Below, piece after piece: positions 10,834 through 22,534 of a stretch of DNA of 64,000 nt (positions are counted from its first letter, which is position 1; each line of letters begins with the position of its first letter). This DNA is from Polytrichum commune (Eukaryota; Streptophyta; Polytrichopsida; Polytrichales; Polytrichaceae), in contig OX485804.1 of assembly GCA_950295325.1 (NCBI GenBank), positions 52,888,001-52,952,000 on the forward strand, written 5' to 3'. The notes under the pieces are model-generated. The model did not search any database, had not been told where the DNA came from, and was given only the letters and a program-made list of their open reading frames with translations. The position numbers and the translations under genes were made by a program.

Positions 10834-11227
10834 AATTTCAACTCATGCCCATGAATTAATTAGGGCAACACAAAGAGTACGCAGCAAACACTATACCTCA
10901 ATTCTAACTACCGAACCTCTGAAGCAGGTCACTGAACGTCTTGTGACAATCTAAACCTATTTCGACAGATGCGAACCTCCCCGGATTGAACCTCCCCCGA
11001 TTGACCTCCCGAAATGCTGTCGAGATGTTTCGACTCGAAACGAAAGCTGTCAGATGGTGCTGTCACGAAAATACCGTGTTTCTAGTAGTGTAGTAATGTG
11101 AGTATCTTCGAAGAAAAAAGTGCACACACTTAAGGTGGAGGACTGGCTACAGATCTATAGGGTAAACGAAACGCTACTTATACGCTGCCCACATGCAATT
11201 TTAGTGATTTGGATTCCCGGTGGGGAA

Positions 11228-11419
11228 GGGTTGTGCCTGCCATGGAGATAGTGCAATACCAAGGAGACGCTCATGAGTTCTGACAGCAAGCTGTCAATTG
11301 AACCCGAACCCTAAAAAAATTAGATTAATATCATGAGACTCGATGAGCCTCGTATCAGATATTAAACTGATAAGAACAGATACTACACTTGATCTTAGCC
11401 AAAAGGCCGAGAAAGGTAT
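11228..11419 (-). ncRNA. U2 snRNA gene, copy 5
   Basis: On the - strand it starts ATACCTTTCTCGGCC, carries the unchanged branchpoint-recognition region with GTAGTA, stem-loop IIa, the Sm site (CTAATTTTTTTAGGG) and 3' stem-loops with small changes (CATGGCAGGCACAACCC end). Promoter elements are at the standard positions. It is a plausible functional gene. Confidence 0.85.
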
Positions 11420-11444
11420 GCTTCTCCCTTCCCTCCCTCTGCTT

Positions 11445-11490
11445 CTTGTACCTCGACTTTGCCTTGATCACTTCCCAGTCACTATGGGAC
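11445..11490 (-). promoter_or_regulatory. snRNA promoter of U2 copy 5
   Basis: GTCCCATAG (complement of 11482-11490) lies at -71 and TACAAG (complement of 11445-11450) at -31. Confidence 0.75.
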
Positions 11491-11989
11491 CAAACCCTAT
11501 CTTCACCTCCTCTGCTCTGCAATTCCCTCGGTATGGCCATTTCTAGAAATTTAAGAAGGGTGTTATGCTGTCATGTGGGGAAGTAAACATCTGTTGTTGA
11601 AATATACAACATCGGTTACTGAAGTGCGACATCCACATTCAAAACCCAACGTTGAACAGTGAATTTTTTCTTTCTCTGTCCATGCATCTCGTATGGATTA
11701 CCACATGATCGGAGTTCTTCATGCTCAACAGTAAAACAGGGCAACCTGATCGTCGATGAAGGGATCGTCGTCATTCTCTGAAGTTTGCTTAATGCTTTCG
11801 AGTGAGATTCTCAAGTATGTGACCTAATTTCGTATGCAGGTTCAGGTAGATTTGATAATTCATCAGACATGTAACTTAGTCCAAGTTTCAATTCGTTTAC
11901 CGATGTCCACGACACCGGAATTGAATTAGTTCGTGGAAAATTCTCCGAACATTCTTCTTATTGAGGAATCAAATTGAACAAGCTAGTGC

Positions 11990-13035
11990 CTACATTCAAC
12001 AATGTCTCTGGTCTTTGTGAATGTTGGAAACTGTTGAACTATTTAGACTGCAACAACTGCCATCTCATTTGAAGTGGTGATCCCACACCAATGATGTAGC
12101 ATATCCAGTACATGAGTGTTAAGTGGCTCATTTTTTTCCATGTTCTCCAACTCCTACCGATCATATTTTACGCAAAAAAAATCTTGTGTTGCATTAGCAA
12201 AACTATGATAAAACATCACAAAAAAATAGATTGAAAATCGGACCTCCTTTGATTTGGTATTGATGTGGAGAACGCATTTAAATGTGTTGATACCTAGGTT
12301 TCCCAATTGTGTTGACTATTGAGTTTAGAATGTTGACAAAGTTTGAGCACATAGTTCAATCTCTCGTAAACACAAGTCTTGTTGGGTTCCGTTCTTAGAT
12401 CGATGTCAACCACGGACTACTCAAATATAGGTGTTTGATTAAGAATAATGACTAAATAAAGTCCACACACCTGATGTACTAGATCAACCTGGAGATGTTG
12501 CAACTTACATGTGTTTTAATCCTTCACCCAGAAGTGGTTGTTGCATACAATTAATTTGGTGAGCTTGCAAAATAGAGTTATTAGTGTCAAGGTTGAGTAC
12601 TACCTCACTCGATTCCATGTGAGAATATGGTAAGGAATTGTAGTGTAGTATCTAGTTCGACACAAAACATCATTTTTGGAAAGAATATTCCCACCTGTTG
12701 TATCCGCATTGGTCAAACGCATGGTTCAATCCAATGTGGAAATCAACTTTTGCCCACTCAAAAGTGTTGAATCAACTAACCCTCTTTTATGATAGTCAAA
12801 CCTGACATGGCAAACTACATAGCACCAATACCCAATCGAATGAACTAAATCACATTTCTAATTGGAAACAAAAATACTAAACTTGCAACCCCATGTTTGC
12901 ATGTAGGCATTGATTTAGTATTGTACTTTGATGTGATTGAATTTTGTGTAGTCAATGTACATATTTGGATGCAAGGTACATGAAACACGATCATTGTACA
13001 TGTTTCATGTACTAGAGGTCTGTGATGCAAAGTAA
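11990..13035. other. No recognisable gene
   Basis: A/T-rich sequence with no long frame carrying a recognisable motif and no clear repeat structure. Confidence 0.5.
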
Positions 13036-13552
13036 GGGCAGGTTTAGACTTGGAGTCAAGGCTCAAAAATGGGTTGGGGTGAAAGAAATCCACTCCTCTC
13101 ATTGGTAGAGAGGCTAGAACTCGCCTCTTCAAGTTTACACCATGAGTTGGGGTCAATTAACAAATAAATTATTTTATTCATCATGACAATGGCCTCAAGC
13201 CTTGGAAAAGAGAGCTCCCAACATTGTGGACTCTTTCCCTCTAGTTGAGGCCATTGTCAGAGCTTTTATTTGCTTGTAGTAGTTTATTCTTTGAGCATTG
13301 AATAGGAGAGGAGAAATTCTAAATTTATTATATTTTAATTATTATCCATAGAATAGTTCATGAGTACATTGGAACCTCTCATAATTGCAGCCTCCAAATG
13401 GCCCCAACCCCACCTAAATAGGTTTACACATGAAAGCAATGAATGGAGTTAGGTTACTTTCTTATTAATGGCCTTGGGGGCCGATTTGCATGCCATATGG
13501 GACATATTGGCCTTCGTTCCCAATGGCCTTGGCCCCACGTCTAAACAGGCCC
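13036..13552. mobile_element. PIF/Harbinger-like (Tourist-type) MITE, 517 bp
   Basis: The left end reads GGGCAGGTTTAGACTTGG and the right end on the other strand reads GGGCCTGTTTAGACGTGG. TAA flanks both sides (13033-13035 and 13553-13555), the 3-bp TWA duplication typical of PIF/Harbinger elements. It has no coding capacity. Confidence 0.8.
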
Positions 13553-14594
13553 TAAGTTCTTTAAGATATCTTTGGTAGTTGCGTTTTATGTCAACGGCTC
13601 ATTTATGAGTAGGATGGTTGACATACCATCAACTATGACCTCCCCCCCCCTAGATTAGATGTTCTTGATAAAGTGTATTACGAATCTATAGGTGTCATGA
13701 CCTTCATACTATAGAGTTGTAACTATTGAATCGGATTCCTAGGGTCAGTTTTGGATTCAACTCTACCAAGAAGTATTTAGTCAAAAAAGGCCAAAGACTA
13801 TGAGTCATGAACTAGGAGCCACTCTACAGTATTAGATTCTTGGTTGGTAAGTTGATGACATGCGTTTTCTAAACCTAGTCTATTGTCCAACATGGTCATT
13901 ACATTATTCAAATCCATAACAATGTTCTAAGGGGTTGAGAATATTTTACCGAATATTTCATGATATTTTTCACATTCATTTTGAATGTTATGACCCCTAG
14001 TAGTTGTTCTTGTTCTTATTTAATTTGATTCTTTTAACTATGACATCGAGCATTGTTGATACTGACACGTGTTTCACTCAAATTACAATATGGTAATCTA
14101 ACTTACTACACTATATATTGTATTTAGGTGTCACTTACTATTTGGAGTTACATGTTGATGCCATATACTTTTACTGTGAATTTGATTTTTTACCAAGTAA
14201 AGATGTTCATGTTCTATAATGTCCAAAGAGGTTGCCGCCAAGTCATAAGACTTCTCAATGGTTCATTGTAGCATCACATGTTTAGTGGTCCAAGTTCGAT
14301 CTACGATGGCCTTATACGAGCACTGTTTTATGATGTGAGTGACTTGGGATTTGTTGTGTGAGTTACTTGGCAGGAAAGTTGTATCCTATAGCCACTAGCC
14401 CCTACCGTAAGTTGTGACAATTCCTTAGCTAGTGTTGGCATTCATTATTGGTTGGTGGATATTTGGGGTTGCTATGGTAGTTGTGTGTCTATTGGTAGTG
14501 GTTTGTTGTTTTCTATCCTCCTTTTGTGTAGAATTATGGACATAGCATGTTGTATGGCAATGACGTTGATTGTACAAATGTTTATTTGATGCTT
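13553..14594. other. No gene; CACTA-like MITE end
   Basis: Around 14103-14240 lies a sequence beginning CTACACTATATATTGTATTT that resembles the left half of the MITE at 22299-22534. No right end is seen. The rest shows nothing recognisable. Confidence 0.45.
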
Positions 14595-14726
14595 AGCTTA
14601 GGGATTTTGAATGTTGTTTCAATACTTCCATAGAATGAATGTGTGTGGCTACACTAGTGCCTACTGTGATGACTATTAGTGAATCTACCTTCCAACCTTT
14701 GTTGATAACATTGTCTATTAGTGGTT

Positions 14727-14746
14727 TATATATATATATATATAGG
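14727..14746. repeat. (TA)n microsatellite
   Basis: Short TATATA tract inside the LINE 3' region. Confidence 0.85.
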
Positions 14747-15274
14747 ATTATAATTTCATCTTGTATTCTATTGGTATAGTATGTAAAATTCAATGAATTG
14801 TATTGTTAGCTTATCAATAGGTTATGTTGGTGGTGGAGATTGATAGGGTAGTCCTTTCACACATAGAAGGTTTGGTTTGAATTTGGCATTGCAGTGGCAT
14901 CTTTGTTGGCCACACATGCAAGGTAATAGCCATGAAGGGACAATGTTTTTTGGGGGGGTCATTATTGAATGTGCTTGCATTCATGAGAACATAGCATCTT
15001 GACTTTTTTGATGCCACCATAAGTTTTGTTAATTCCCACACTGTTTTATTGTGTTTTTTTGGTTCGGAGGCCATCTATGTGGTGTTGTTTGCACTTTAGA
15101 AGTACATGTAGCCGTGTATCAGGGTATGGGGAGTTACATATGGGGCATATGATTGATGGAAACGCTTCCCTACCAAAGAACAATTGTTTCCTGGCATTCC
15201 CCATGTATTGACCGTGTCTCAATTTTAGAAGACATGGTTTTTGAGAGTTAGTTATGTTTTTGTTTGTCTAAAAT

Positions 15275-16032
15275 TTATTTTGATAGCTCATTGTTTATTT
15301 GTTTATCAATGTTGGGATATAGTATAGGGATCAATTCCATATTTATATTCTTATAGTATTTCATGAGATGTTTTTCTATGAATCTAATAGATCCTTTGTC
15401 AAGAGTTTTTCCCATTGATGGCCATTCGTCTCTTTGGTAGTAGTACGGTGTTGAGTGGGCAAATTCATGTGGTTGTGAGTCATTGGAGTGTTCTTTTGAT
15501 GTACCTTCTTTAGCAAGTGTGTTGGCTTCCTCGTTTCCTTTGATGTTTACATGTGCTCGTACTTTGTACAGTGTTGTGGGTTGAGTTATTTGTATAAGGA
15601 AGTTAATTATTTCGTCTAAGATGGTTTTATTGGGGTGGTTGTTGTGTAGTGTGGGATGTTTCATTTGGTTTTTGATCACATATAGACCATTAAGGCAATA
15701 TGTGAAGATATGTGTGGGTTCATTTGGGAAGTTTTTATTTATTATTGTGAGGGTGTGGTGAATGACCATTAATTCCGCTCTAAATATGTTATGTAGGCAT
15801 GGTAGTCGTATTGCAAGTTTAATATTTTTTCGTGATTGTATATACCGTATCCAACTTCTTCCTGTAGCCAGATGTCTCCTACTTTTTTTGGAGGGTTAAA
15901 GGATCCATCCGTGTAAAAACAATAGTGGAAGGGAGGGGGGGGGGGATTTAAGGGGTATTTCATTCTCGTAGTTGGGAATTGGTGGGATTGTGTTATGTGG
16001 GTGTGTATTTGGGATTGGGTAGGTGAGGGCAT
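15275..16032 (-). pseudogene. LINE RNase H domain
   Basis: The first part (15769-16032) contains FHYCFYTDGSFNPP, the first acidic motif of RNase HI. The second part (15275-15769) contains VRAHVNIKGNEEANTLAKEG, the usual C-terminal RNase H motif with an alanine and valine where GH and ..GN..AD are common. A run of ten or more Gs at about 15.94 kb is a likely site of frame slippage. Confidence 0.7.
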
Positions 16033-17187
16033 TCCATGTTTTACTTTTGTTTACTTTTATATTTTGCGGGGTAGGAGAGGCAATTTGTGTGATTGTGCGG
16101 GTTATGTTAAGGTTGTTGCAGATAATTTTTCTTGTATTTGTTTCAACTGTAATACCGATACTATTATTTTGGTGATGTACGCAAAGGATTCTTATAGTGA
16201 GTGGTTCTATACGTGGCTCGCTAAATTATTATGGTTTTGTTGGTTCCTTGTATATAGTGGTGTATGATGGTATGTGAGTAATTATATGTGTGTCTGGGAA
16301 GGGGCCTAAATGTTGGGTGAAATTTTGATACCAATTTATATATGGGATGATAAGTATTGTGGTGGTATGTGGGTCGTGTTTAGCTCCTAATTTGGCCCAG
16401 TGGATGGATGTTTGGGCTTCTGTTTCATTATGAGGGTGAGCATAACCTATTCCTTGCCACTTGTGTGAGAATACGTTATCTAGAGACCCAAAGATTATAT
16501 CTCTAGGAAATGGTGAGAAGAATGTTGTTAGTGAGTTGAGCATGTGACTGGAGAGGAAAAGTAGGAGTGTGTAATTTAAAAGGACATTGTGATGTAGTCT
16601 AATAGTACTTTGGGTAGGGTGTGGTGTGAGTTTTTGAGTGGGTCGGTTTTTGGAATTATGTGTTTATATCTTTGATATATATTTTCTAAGAGTAATTTGT
16701 GTATGTATTTTAGGTTTTGAATATAAAGTTTTTTGGGGGTGGTATTGTGGATAATTTATACCATTCTCTTTCAAGTGGTGTTGCTTCTAGGGGAAATTTC
16801 TCTATCTTGCTATTGAGATGGGCTCCACCTGCTACTTTGATAAGGTATGTTGTTCTAGTGGTGGGTGATCGATTACAATCATGTTGTTTGACCCTATATA
16901 TATTTTCTACACCCCCATATTTAGCTAGTATATAATGTGTGAGCCCCTATATATTGTTCCAAGTTTGCCTTTGTCATTTAATGCATTTCTAAGTTGTTCT
17001 CCAATACACCTAAGGTAGGCATTTTTTAGTGAGAATGCTTCTATTCCAAACATATCATGGGGTAGTTGGGTGACCATGTTTGGTGTGCACTTGAGGAGTC
17101 CACATATTTTCTTCTAAATTGTTTTTTTTAATCTAGTTTTATGATTTTGGAGAGTGAGTATGGTCCTGCATAGAAGCTATATGCAAT

Positions 17188-18365
17188 TTATGCTTTAATT
17201 ATTGTATCTACCATATTGATTTTTTGTTTAATTGTTGTTGGACAGCTTGGTAATTGATTACATTGGCTGATAACTTTGGTGGTTGTGATGTGTATTTGTA
17301 TTTTCCATTTGAGGGATGGGATGAGTTGGATTCCTAGGTATACGTATGGTTCATTTTGGTGTAGTATTGGGATGGGTTGGTTTCTATATGCAATATTGTT
17401 AGTTTGTATTTGTGTTTTAAATATTTCTTGGTTCATTTTGGATTTATTTGGGCACCATGTGATTGCACATTTTGATATTCCTATGTCCATACCTACTCAT
17501 TCACAACATCTATCTAATTTGCTTAGTTATGATTATAGTGATGTGAGTTTGTTAGTGATTACTGCTAGATTGTTTGCATATGCTACAAAACTAAATGTGT
17601 CTCTAGATGTTCCAAAGGTGTATCCGTAATTTCCTTCTTGTAACCATCTTAGCAATGGTTTCAAAAATATGATAAAGAGGTATGGGCTAAGGGTGTCTCC
17701 TTGTATAGTACCTCTTTGTATTGGTATTTCTTTTGTTTGGCCAAAGTATTCTCCAGTTAATATGTTGTTGGAGTGTGAGTATATGTTACTTATTAGTTTG
17801 ACTGCATCTTCTGGGTATCCTAAGTCTTTCACGACAGCTAATAAGTGTGCATGATTTATAGATCCATATGCATTTTTTATGTTTATGTAAAGTAAATAAA
17901 TATTATGGTTGGTGAATTGGGCGTCTTCTAATGCTGTTATTAGCATTTGTATTTGTCTTAATGTGTACCTTTCTGTTCTAAATCCTTCTTGGCTATGTTG
18001 TAGTATTTGGTGTTTCTCTCCATATGTTGAGAGTATGGATGTTAAAGTGTTGGTAAAAAAATTGTATATATTGATAGCAAGTGCTATAGGTCTATGGTTG
18101 GGTAATAGGGAGGGATCTCCTTTTTTTATAGAGTAGTATTGTTAGGTTGTTTTTTGAAGAGGCTGGAATTTGTTTATGTTTATAGCAGTGTGTGAACAAT
18201 AAGAATAATATATGTTTGAATTTTTGGGGCATATTTTATGGAGTTGGGGATTTTATCAAGGCCTGAAGTTTTGTTATTTTCTAGGTTTTTGAGGCAAAGA
18301 TTGTAAGTTTCTAGGTCAAAATATGTATAAGGGTGTTTGTGGGTCGCCACGTTGTTAAAAAACAA
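17188..18365 (-). pseudogene. LINE reverse transcriptase domain, catalytic motif lost
   Basis: The palm motif A reads YINIKNAYGSINH (LDLKNAYDS-type). Motif B reads RGTIQGDTLSPYLFI. The catalytic motif C, normally YADD, reads YANN in FVAYANNLAVIT near 17.58 kb, so both catalytic aspartates are replaced. The domain is split between frames 18180-18365, 17533-17946 and 17188-17490. It cannot be active. Confidence 0.8.
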
Positions 18366-18735
18366 GTCCTTTTAAGTCGTGCCATAAGTATTGTCTAACT
18401 AGGCTCATACACTCCAAGGCGTGGTCTGGGAAGTAGTAACATGTGGGTACAATGAGTCTAACATTGAGGGATTGTTGTATGTTTATTTCATTTGCTATGT
18501 CTTTTGGGTTCGTGAGTATATTATTATTGTGGTCTAGTGGTGGAGTCTCAAAGTTTTCAAATATTTTCCTCTTTATTTTTTTGGGATTGGTCTCATATAG
18601 TTTCCTATATTTGGATATGGCTTTCTTAATGCATTCTTTGGTGTATTTAGTGGTGAATTTTAAGGGATTAAAACCACACACACTAATTGGGATAATCAAT
18701 ATATTATATAATTGCCCTTCATATTTGTGAATCAT

Positions 18736-19179
18736 TCATCTCAATTGGGTATGTCTAGATTAATTTGTAAATTCTTATCTTAATTTTGGAGTGGAATCAA
18801 CATTAAAAATAACTCCATATCATAATAATATTTGAATGTGTTTTTGTTTTGTTAGGTAAGATTAATGAGCCCAAGGAGACCTAAGGCCGAGAATTGATGG
18901 GTAAACATGCACGTTTTGACACATGTTTTCAAAGTGAAATATTCATGTCCTCTACTGTCAACCGGTTATTTACAATGGTTAACTAAGAGTTAACAAGACC
19001 ATGGATTTTACATCAGATTATTACTACTTACCCAAAAAAAAGGTTTGAGCCGCTTTGGATTACCGTATAAGGTCACCATGACAAAAGGCCAGTAGAGCAA
19101 CACAAAACCTTACAACTAAGGTCACAATGTCTACTTAGTTGTAGAAGTATTGGATTAGCCCAGTCTTAGTTTGAGCTTA
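18736..19179. other. No recognisable gene
   Basis: Short non-coding interval between the LINE and the MITE pair. It holds no motif that I recognise. Confidence 0.5.
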
Positions 19180-19759
19180 GGGCCACTTCACACATGAGCC
19201 AAGAGCCGTGACCTTGTAATGGTGAGGACCCTTGACTCTCATCCAAAGGCCGTGCCATGGGTGTTGGGAAAGTTGTTTTATGTAGTCACGGGCCCTCAAG
19301 CATAGTACGAAGTGAGAATGGACCATGTTGCAAGACCATTGCATATTTTGTTGGCGGAAAAGAGGAGAGGTATTTGGTTTAATATAATATGTCTCAAACT
19401 CTCTATCAATTTGAGAGAATTACTTGGTGGTGTTTGTCTGTCCTAGAATCTATTATGGAATTTGTCTTGAAATTTGACATGTTTGAAAAAATATTTAAAA
19501 AGTCATGGTCTCCTGGAATTTGTGTCACGCCCACCTCTTGGAGGTGGGCCTGACGCAAATTCCGGGAGACCATAAAACCTTATCCATAGTCCGCCATGTA
19601 GGACTCCATGTAGATTTTTCATCCATGAAATCTTCTTTGGGCCTTTAGGCCTTCACCTTTGTGTGTGAAATGAACTTGGACGGTCTCTGCTCTTTCGACC
19701 AACGAGAGCTCTTAGATTGCAATGGTCACGGGACTTTCGTCTTGTGTGTGAAGTGGCCC
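19180..19759. mobile_element. PIF/Harbinger-like MITE A, 580 bp
   Basis: Ends GGGCCACTTCACACATGAG (left) and, inverted, GGGCCACTTCACACACAAG (right). TTA flanks at 19177-19179 and 19760-19762. Its centre (about 19501-19573) is an almost perfect hairpin: ATGGTCTCCTGGAATTTG pairs with CAAATTCCGGGAGACCAT around 19541. Confidence 0.82.
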
Positions 19760-19762
19760 TTA

Positions 19763-20262
19763 GGGCCACTTCACACACGATATTGAGAGCCCGTGACCAT
19801 TACACTTCAAGCACTCTCATTGGTGGAAAAAGCGTAGCCGGTCCAAGTTCGCTTCACACTACGCTTGAGGGACCAACGGAGTACGTGAATGCAAGATGGA
19901 TGTAAAGTCTACATGGATTCCTACATGGTATCGAATGGAACATGTTTCATGGTCACTTGGATTATTTTCAAAAACCACCTCTTGGAGGCAGGCCTAACAC
20001 AAGACCGGGAGACCATGGCACTCTGAATGCTCAAAATTGTTGATTTATTCTATTTTATCATGTGTGAGGACTCCACATGAATAGGCATTTATTGAAATAG
20101 CATTTAGTTGAGGGCCTGGTCACATATGACTTCACACTACACTTGAGGGTCCATGACCACACTACATGATTATGGAGGTGTGTTGGGACGGCCTTTGAAC
20201 ACTTTTTGGGGGGCTCTCACAATTTCATGGTCACAGCTCTTGGCTCGTGTGTGAAGTGGCCC
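19763..20262. mobile_element. PIF/Harbinger-like MITE B, abutting A
   Basis: Same terminal repeat as MITE A (GGGCCACTTCACACACGATA left; GGGCCACTTCACACACGAGC inverted right). TTA lies on both sides (19760-19762 and 20263-20265), so the two elements share one TTA. The internal GGGAGACCATGG stretch resembles the hairpin of A. Confidence 0.82.
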
Positions 20263-20596
20263 TTAGGCAATGGCCTTAGACATTTCGTCCTTAAGCTCCT
20301 AGTGTCGTGTAAGTGACCCAAAGCGCTTGTAAGGTAGGAATACCATCACCCGTGAAAATAAGGTGATTCAACTAGAACGAGTGGCTTGAAATTTTGTGCA
20401 AAATTTTTCAGTGATGGAGAAGAGGAAATGATGAGGAATGCAAGTTGTTTCGTAATTTTATTCCTTGTAAAAAATTAGTTACACTTTCTCAAAGAGGCAA
20501 GTAAGTCAAACCCCCTACTTGTATAATAATGTCTCCCTAATCTAAACATCAAAATTTTCTACTTCGCACACAAAGACATGCAAAATGGTTAACTTA

Positions 20597-20969
20597 GGGC
20601 CGGTTTACACTACGGTGGAGAAGGCCTCCGGTCGGTCAAGAATGCTTGGCCAAGACATGGTTATATGAGGCAAATGGTGGATGTGCCGGAGAAGGATTAA
20701 AGGCAATAAAATATTTCTATTGAGTTGGGCTTCTCCGGCCTCTTGAGGCCGGACAAGAAACTCCTCCTCCGGAGAAGCCCAACTCCAAAAAGTGTCGCCA
20801 TGTAGGCGGCCATGTCATTTTATCATCCATGAGAAAAGTTCACCACCATTGTTTTCTTCACCTAGTGTAAACACCCACCGGTCAAGAGTTGCATTTTTGA
20901 CCAATCACAATTGAGAAACGCCCTTTTTTCATGACCGGTGGACTTCTCCACCGTAGTGTAAACCGGCCC
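20597..20969. mobile_element. PIF/Harbinger-like MITE, 373 bp
   Basis: Perfect terminal inverted repeats starting GGGCCGGTTTACACTACGG and extending about 27 bp. Flanks are TTA on the left and TAA on the right, so the target duplication is TWA-type but not identical. The near-perfect ends suggest a young copy. Confidence 0.8.
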
Positions 20970-22298
20970 TAAGGGTGACACCCAAAAGTGATCGCAAGTG
21001 GTGTGAAACAACACCTATCCAGCCAATCATTGCATCCCATCTAGCAAAGCATCCTTTTCAGGCCACCACTTTTCCAATTAAGAATCGGTTGGTTTGTTTA
21101 TCGTCATGTGTCTATATTGTGTCACGACTCATCTCATGACATATTTGGCCCACCATCAACCCCAAAGGAAGATGAAACCCACCAAAACATAATATGGAGT
21201 CTTTATGATTCTAGCCAAATTGACCACGATTGCATCTAGTAGAATCCAATTGGGTTGAATTGATGACAAACTTGGGAGGGACATGTTTTTTACTTAAATT
21301 TCATATTTCTAGCAAAGATGATGTCAATTCGACATCATAAGAGACGATGCCCGAAAAGGTCTAATTAAGTAGGCATGAGTGAGAAGATTATTATTGTTGT
21401 AGTTCTTATTAAATTGGCCTGCCATGTCGGTACGTTAGTACTACACCTTATTAGTGTCCTTCTTATAAAGGATTGACGTTTGACCAATGGAGCTCCTCGA
21501 GGCTCTAGTACTACCACCTTTGTTGAATGAATGAAAGTCGGGCGCTTTTGCACATACCAAGTGACAATATTACACCGTCATGGTATCGGCGAACACTTCC
21601 CAATTTCACTTTCCATGTTGAAAATTGCATGGATGTTGGTCCTTGTACTATTAAAGTAGACTTTGTTGTTCTAAAATGTCTAAAGTCAAGTGCTTCTTGG
21701 ATAAGCTAATCCTTACGAGAGGCCTTTAGATTGAGGTAAGGATCACCAACCAATGTCATCTTCATTCAATGACCGATATTCTATGGCACGTTTGTTTTTT
21801 CAGTCAAATTTCATTGACTTGGGATATTTGGTGGGGGGTTGTTCATGTGCGATCGCCTTATAAAAAATGGTGTATCATAACATCACTCAAATGTAGGCCG
21901 ATGCATCATGGGATCGGAGTTTGTTGGGCATTATGTCCCTATTATTACGATATTGTCTTACAAAATGAACAATACTCAACATGAGTATGGTTTACTCAAG
22001 TGCCAATCAATCGACCTTCCCTTACTGAGACTACAATGTTCATATGTATTTGAAAAGCGGTTTGCTTGCATCCCAAAGCCCCACATTTGCCTACCAATTT
22101 ATGACATGCTAGCCAAGTCTAGCATAATTAAAAGGGCCATGTGCATGCCGGAAAATCTATGAGATGGCAACCTAGTAGGCCTACCCCTCCCCCTTGAGAA
22201 AAGGGTACATGGGAGGCACACACATGTAATGCTATGATGATGAAATGGATATCCAGTTGCAGTTCTAGAATAGACATTGTATAATAATGTTATCTTAC
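20970..22298. other. No recognisable gene
   Basis: Several short frames (for example 21365-21553 on - and 21769-21984 on +), none with a recognisable domain. Confidence 0.45.
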
Positions 22299-22534
22299 CA
22301 CTACATTGTTCGTGGTATTTAGTGTCACTCACTATTCATAATTATACCATATTATAAAAAAACTTTCACTTGTGATGAATTTATGTACCAAGTAAAGGTG
22401 TTGGATTCCTACAATGTCTAAACAAGTTAAACTCGCCACTTTTGTTGGTAAATATTTCATATCTACACCAAAAAGTTATGTAATATTGCGTAATCTCAAA
22501 TAGTAAAGTGACACTAAATACCATAAACAACGTG
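22299..22534. mobile_element. CACTA-like MITE, 236 bp
   Basis: The left end reads CACTACATTGTTCGTGGTAT and continues TTAGTGTCACT. The right end, inverted, reads CACGTTGTTTATGGTATT and continues TAGTGTCACT. The CACTA start suggests the CACTA superfamily. No clear 3-bp duplication is visible, so the class is tentative. Confidence 0.6.

Larger units (their letters stand above)
14595..18735 (-). mobile_element. Decayed LINE with RT and RNase H
   Basis: On the - strand, from 18735 downward, are fragments of one non-LTR retrotransposon polyprotein. An N-terminal stretch is at 18355-18735. The reverse transcriptase follows (LENNKTSGLDKIPN near 18.25 kb, IQRGTIQGDTLSPYLF near 17.7 kb, NEPYVYLGIQLIPSLKW near 17.3 kb). 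RNase H (FYTDGSF near 15.9 kb) comes next. A C-terminal part at 14593-15074 is cysteine-poor, and I suspect but cannot show that it derives from an endonuclease domain. The frames are separated by stops and shifts, and codons are A/T-rich. The 5' end and any poly(A) tail are not defined, so the limits are approximate. Confidence 0.8.
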
